Below, piece by piece: positions 5,035 through 7,140 of a DNA stretch of 7,140 nucleotides. Under the pieces are notes generated by a model. The model was not told the origin of the DNA. It saw only the letters and a list, made by a program, of their open reading frames with translations, and searched no databases. Source of the stretch: Eubacteriales bacterium (lineage in GTDB: Bacteria; Bacillota; Clostridia; Christensenellales; CAG-138); NCBI GenBank assembly GCA_028703645.1, contig JAQVML010000062.1, positions 1 to 7,140 on the forward strand. The letters run 5' to 3'. The stretch's first letter is position 1, and every line of letters starts with the position of its first letter. Both the position numbers and the translations under genes were made by a program.

Positions 5035-5412
5035 GGGAACGGACTCGAAGCCGCGAGAAAAAAACGATCCTGTGAATCGCTTTTCGCGGCGGGGTAGCAA
5101 AAGCCCGTCGCTGCGGCGCGCGCAGCGCGAGCAGGTTGAGCGCTATCCCCATCAGCAGCTCCACGGTGTTGGCCGAAAAAGCAGATGGGCATCCCACCAA
5201 AGTCGTATAAATCAGAGCCATAGTTCTGCGATTGGCAGAGATACAAGGAACGTCATCTCGTGGAGTGCTTTTTCCTCAAGATAAGAGGGTTACGCCGCGT
5301 TGCCGCCGTTACGATAAGCTCGTAAGCAGACATTTGGACTTTATGCATTTAGCTGCATCCGCATATTTCTTGCACGCTACTCGGTAATATGAGTTAAAAG
5401 CACTCTCTAGCC
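5035..5412. other. Gene-poor, hairpin-rich spacer
   Basis: No convincing gene is seen here. Open frames on both strands are short, lack Shine-Dalgarno sites and give Arg/Ser-rich or low-plausibility proteins. The best is a 64-codon minus-strand frame from ATG 5221 to 5027, with a hydrophobic start (MALIYTTLVGCPSAFSANTV) but no ribosome site. Small hairpins are present: GCTGCG/CGCAGC (5110-5126) and TTACGA/TCGTAA (5309-5325). The stretch may be old flanking sequence of the tRNA locus or the remains of a lost gene. Confidence 0.5.
5050..5090 (-). terminator. Imperfect hairpin with T7 run on the minus strand
   Basis: GCCGCGA (5050-5056) pairs with TCGCGGC (5084-5090). Inside, CGAT (5065-5068) pairs with ATCG (5076-5079). 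Read on the minus strand the inner part gives AAAAGCGAT, a 7-base loop and ATCGTTTTTTT, which has the form of an intrinsic terminator. No convincing gene ends into it, so it may serve a lost gene. Confidence 0.4.
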
Positions 5413-5436
5413 AAAATAAAAAGGAGCTTTCGCTCC
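5413..5436 (-). terminator. Intrinsic terminator after the cysteine desulfidase gene
   Basis: On the minus strand: GGAGC, a GAAA tetraloop, GCTCC, then TTTTTATTTT. It lies about 50 bases past the stop codon at 5488 and ends the cyuA-type transcript. Confidence 0.85.
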
Positions 5437-5487
5437 CCTGCCCACCGGCAATCTCTGTCGATGGGCTTTTTTGTCTTGTCCGAGCTA

Positions 5488-6765
5488 TCACGCTTCTGTC
5501 TCCAGCATCATCGAGAGAATCTCGGTCTCGGTTTCGCGCATGCCGTCTTTGGCGAGGCGACCGACGTTGCGAATCGTGTTATCCACGCCTTTGACCACAA
5601 TGCCGTCTCCGCTGAAAAACTCCTGCTTCTGCGTATACATCCGGTAGCCGAGAATGCCCGCGTCCACCGCGACGGCAATCTTCGCGGCACAGCTGGCCTT
5701 TGCGCCGTCGCAAACCATGCCGCTGATGATGGCGAGCGCGTTGACCACCGCGTGCGCCACGCCGTCGTAACCGCCGCCCTCGAGATAAGCGATGCCCGCG
5801 CCCGCACCGCAGCCCGCGCAGACCGCGCCGCAAAACGCGGAGAGTCTACCGATGCCAGTCTTTTGATGAATCGTAACCAAATCGGAAACGATCAGCGCGC
5901 GCAGAAGCGCTTCTTCCGAAAACCCGCGTTCCCGCGCCCAGATGGCAACGGGTACACTCGCCGTAATCCCCTGATTTCCGCTGCCGGAGACGATCACGAC
6001 CGGAAGCTCCGCCCCGCTCATACGCGCATCCGACCCTGCGGCGGCATAGGCGCGCGCGCGGGCGACAAGGTCTCCCTCCGCATCGCAAAGCAGCACGCGG
6101 CCGATGTTTGCGCCGCACCCCTGGCTCAAGCCGTATTCCGCAATTGCCAGATTGAGTGAAAGCTGACGCATCAGTGGCGCGCGGACAAGGTCGAGATCGA
6201 CCGAATCCGCAAAGGCGACGATATCCGCCGTGTTGAGCACGCTCGGCGCTGCGTCCTCGTTCCCCGCCTGCGTAAGCGGACTATCAAAAAGCACATCCCC
6301 GTTTCGCTCCACGCGAACCACGTTTGTGTGCGCGCCCGCAATGCGAACAAAAGCAGAGTCGTTTCCCTCGTAGCCGGTGATTCGAATATCCAGCGTCAAG
6401 CCGTCTTCCACGCAGGATACCGCGATCTGCGCGGTCTTGAGATAGCGCTCTATCTCTTCGCGCTGATCCGGCGTGATTGCATTGATCACCTCTAGCAGCT
6501 GGTCGCTCTGCCCCGCGACGGCGCCCGCCGCGGCAGCAGCCGCAATCCCCTTCTTTCCGCCGGTGCCGGGAACAACGACGCTCTTTGCGTTCTTAATGAT
6601 GTTTCCGCTGACGCAGACCTGCATGCGCTCCGGTCGTTTTCCAAGCGTCTTTCGCATCAGAGCCGCGGCATAAGCAATCGCGATGGGTTCCGTACAGCCC
6701 GTCGCCGGAATCAACTCCCGGTGCAACAACGTACAGTAGGCGTCGCGGGTCTCTTGTGTCAGCAT
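5488..6765 (-). CDS. cyuA: L-cysteine desulfidase, CyuA/YhaM (UPF0597) family
   Basis: A 425-residue protein. The family breaks L-cysteine into pyruvate, ammonia and sulfide in the cytoplasm and is distantly related to the iron-sulfur serine dehydratases. The signature GCTEP lies at 23-27 (C24). It is followed by VSGNIIKNAKSVVVPGTGG, then SGSGNQGIT, a Gly/Cys-rich CGAVCAGCGAGAG (C312, C316, C319) and SGMVCDGAKASCAAK (C352, C359). C24 and the late cysteines are candidates for a [4Fe-4S] cluster, as reported for the archaeal enzyme. The architecture and length match E. coli CyuA (436 residues, from memory). I prefer ATG 6765, with AAGGAG 11 bases upstream, over GTG 6798, which lacks a ribosome site and would place that AAGGAG inside the gene. 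The gap to the upstream gene is about 49 bases, so the two are probably co-transcribed; a terminator follows at 5413-5436. No cysteine transporter is visible. Confidence 0.9.
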   Translation of the reverse strand: MLTQETRDAYCTLLHRELIPATGCTEPIAIAYAAALMRKTLGKRPERMQVCVSGNIIKNAKSVVVPGTGGKKGIAAAAAAGAVAGQSDQLLEVINAITPDQREEIERYLKTAQIAVSCVEDGLTLDIRITGYEGNDSAFVRIAGAHTNVVRVERNGDVLFDSPLTQAGNEDAAPSVLNTADIVAFADSVDLDLVRAPLMRQLSLNLAIAEYGLSQGCGANIGRVLLCDAEGDLVARARAYAAAGSDARMSGAELPVVIVSGSGNQGITASVPVAIWARERGFSEEALLRALIVSDLVTIHQKTGIGRLSAFCGAVCAGCGAGAGIAYLEGGGYDGVAHAVVNALAIISGMVCDGAKASCAAKIAVAVDAGILGYRMYTQKQEFFSGDGIVVKGVDNTIRNVGRLAKDGMRETETEILSMMLETEA

Positions 6766-6814
6766 AATTGGGTGTTCTCCTTGTCGTTGATGGATCACAT
6801 AGATATGATCTAAA

Positions 6815-7140
6815 TCACTCGGTTTTGCGCGGTCGAAGCAGAGAGTTGACCTGTTTTTGCGAAAGCTGGCGAAGCAAAATTTGCTCCGCCTTGCCTTCGC
6901 TTACGTCCAATTCTGTTTGCGGTGTTGCCTGCGCCCGCTTTTCTTCCCAGCGCTCCGCAGGGCCGTAGGCAAACGTACACCAGCTTTCGTGAATCGTCAC
7001 GTCCCGCCGCAGCACGGTCACATACAGCTCGCTTACGAGCAGGTTCAGCGCCTCTGTCTGTGCCTTTTTCTCCAGCATACATTCGTTTTGCATCTGCTCC
7101 GCGGTTGCTTCGCCCGCGGCTTGCAAAAACGCAAGCAGAT
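6815..7140 (-). CDS. Hypothetical protein, C-terminal part (5' end outside window)
   Basis: The frame is open to the window edge, so the TTG at 7126 need not be the start. About 108 residues are visible, ending at TGA 6815-6817. I do not recognise the family. The visible part is hydrophilic and likely mostly helical, with no membrane segment: a Glu/Gln/Ala-rich stretch (AGEATAEQMQNECMLEKKAQ), a mixed segment (LLVSELYVTVLRRDVTIHESW), then a charged tail rich in Glu, Gln and Arg. This frame was chosen over the overlapping minus-strand frame at 6810-7082, whose product is Arg/Gly-rich with no hydrophobic pattern. It lies about 49 bases upstream of the cysteine desulfidase on the same strand with no terminator between, so it probably shares that transcript. 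It could be a regulator or an unrelated gene; the sequence does not decide. Confidence 0.6.
   Translation of the reverse strand, partial: LLAFLQAAGEATAEQMQNECMLEKKAQTEALNLLVSELYVTVLRRDVTIHESWCTFAYGPAERWEEKRAQATPQTELDVSEGKAEQILLRQLSQKQVNSLLRPRKTE

Noticed and set aside
5041..5052. T-arm-like GGCTTCGAGTCC on the minus strand, suggesting a second tRNA
   Set aside because: The T stem does not pair properly, and no acceptor stem, CCA end or anticodon arm can be built around it.
5027..5221. 64-codon minus-strand frame with a hydrophobic start
   Set aside because: There is no Shine-Dalgarno, no recognisable family and a basic tail running into hairpins; it is mentioned in the spacer entry but not called a gene.
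5461..6159. 232-codon plus-strand open frame
   Set aside because: It is antisense to the well-supported cysteine desulfidase and has an Arg/Ala/His-rich shadow composition.
6766..6798. GTG start 11 codons upstream for the cysteine desulfidase
   Set aside because: It has no ribosome site, while AAGGAG lies ahead of ATG 6765.
6800..6812. TAGATATGATCTA palindrome between the last two genes
   Set aside because: Five-base arms in a short intergenic gap, mostly upstream of the likely start; too small to support an operator without conservation data.
1..7140. CRISPR array, integrase or transposase gene
   Set aside because: No regularly spaced repeats are present, and no frame shows tyrosine or serine recombinase or DDE transposase motifs.

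Overview
The window looks like part of a bacterial chromosome, most likely from the Bacillota (Clostridia-like). Pointers are strong Shine-Dalgarno sites, TTG and GTG starts, an MscL with a C-terminal zinc ribbon, a GtrB-type glycosyltransferase and a CyuA-type cysteine desulfidase. The species cannot be fixed from the sequence.

Layout, left to right. (1) 1-345 (+) is the 3' part of a GNAT acetyltransferase. It ends at a hairpin terminator (348-381) shared with the convergent operon on the right. (2) 2242 down to 398 (-) is a tight three-gene envelope operon: mscL, an unknown 134-aa membrane protein, and a polyprenyl-phosphate-type family 2 glycosyltransferase. It is read from a good promoter at 2295-2323. 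(3) 2455-2541 (+) is tRNA-Leu(CAA) with its own promoter and an encoded CCA. (4) 2543 to about 4992 is a visibly AT-richer block. It holds only a LysE/RhtB-type amino-acid exporter (-) and a divergent MocR/GabR-type PLP-dependent regulator (+). (5) 4860-5487 has no convincing gene and is rich in hairpins. (6) 6765 down to 5488 (-) is a CyuA-type L-cysteine desulfidase, preceded on the same strand by the 3' end of an unrecognised gene that runs off the window.

The most interesting structure is the block between the tRNA and position 4992. The last 14 bases of the tRNA gene plus one more (15 bp, 2528-2542) recur exactly at 4978-4992. Just inside lie 17-bp imperfect terminal inverted repeats (2559-2575 and 4967-4983, one mismatch). 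Bases 2544-2553 and 5025-5034 are exact reverse complements, as if one long terminator hairpin after the tRNA had been split by an insertion. No integrase or transposase is present. The exporter/regulator pair therefore looks like a small non-autonomous islet of about 2.45 kb inserted at a tRNA-Leu 3' end.

Functionally, the islet probably encodes self-contained amino-acid or amine efflux: the regulator senses a ligand through PLP and controls the exporter and itself from the 117-bp shared intergenic region. The flanking genes look like ordinary chromosomal genes for osmotic protection, envelope glycosylation and cysteine breakdown.
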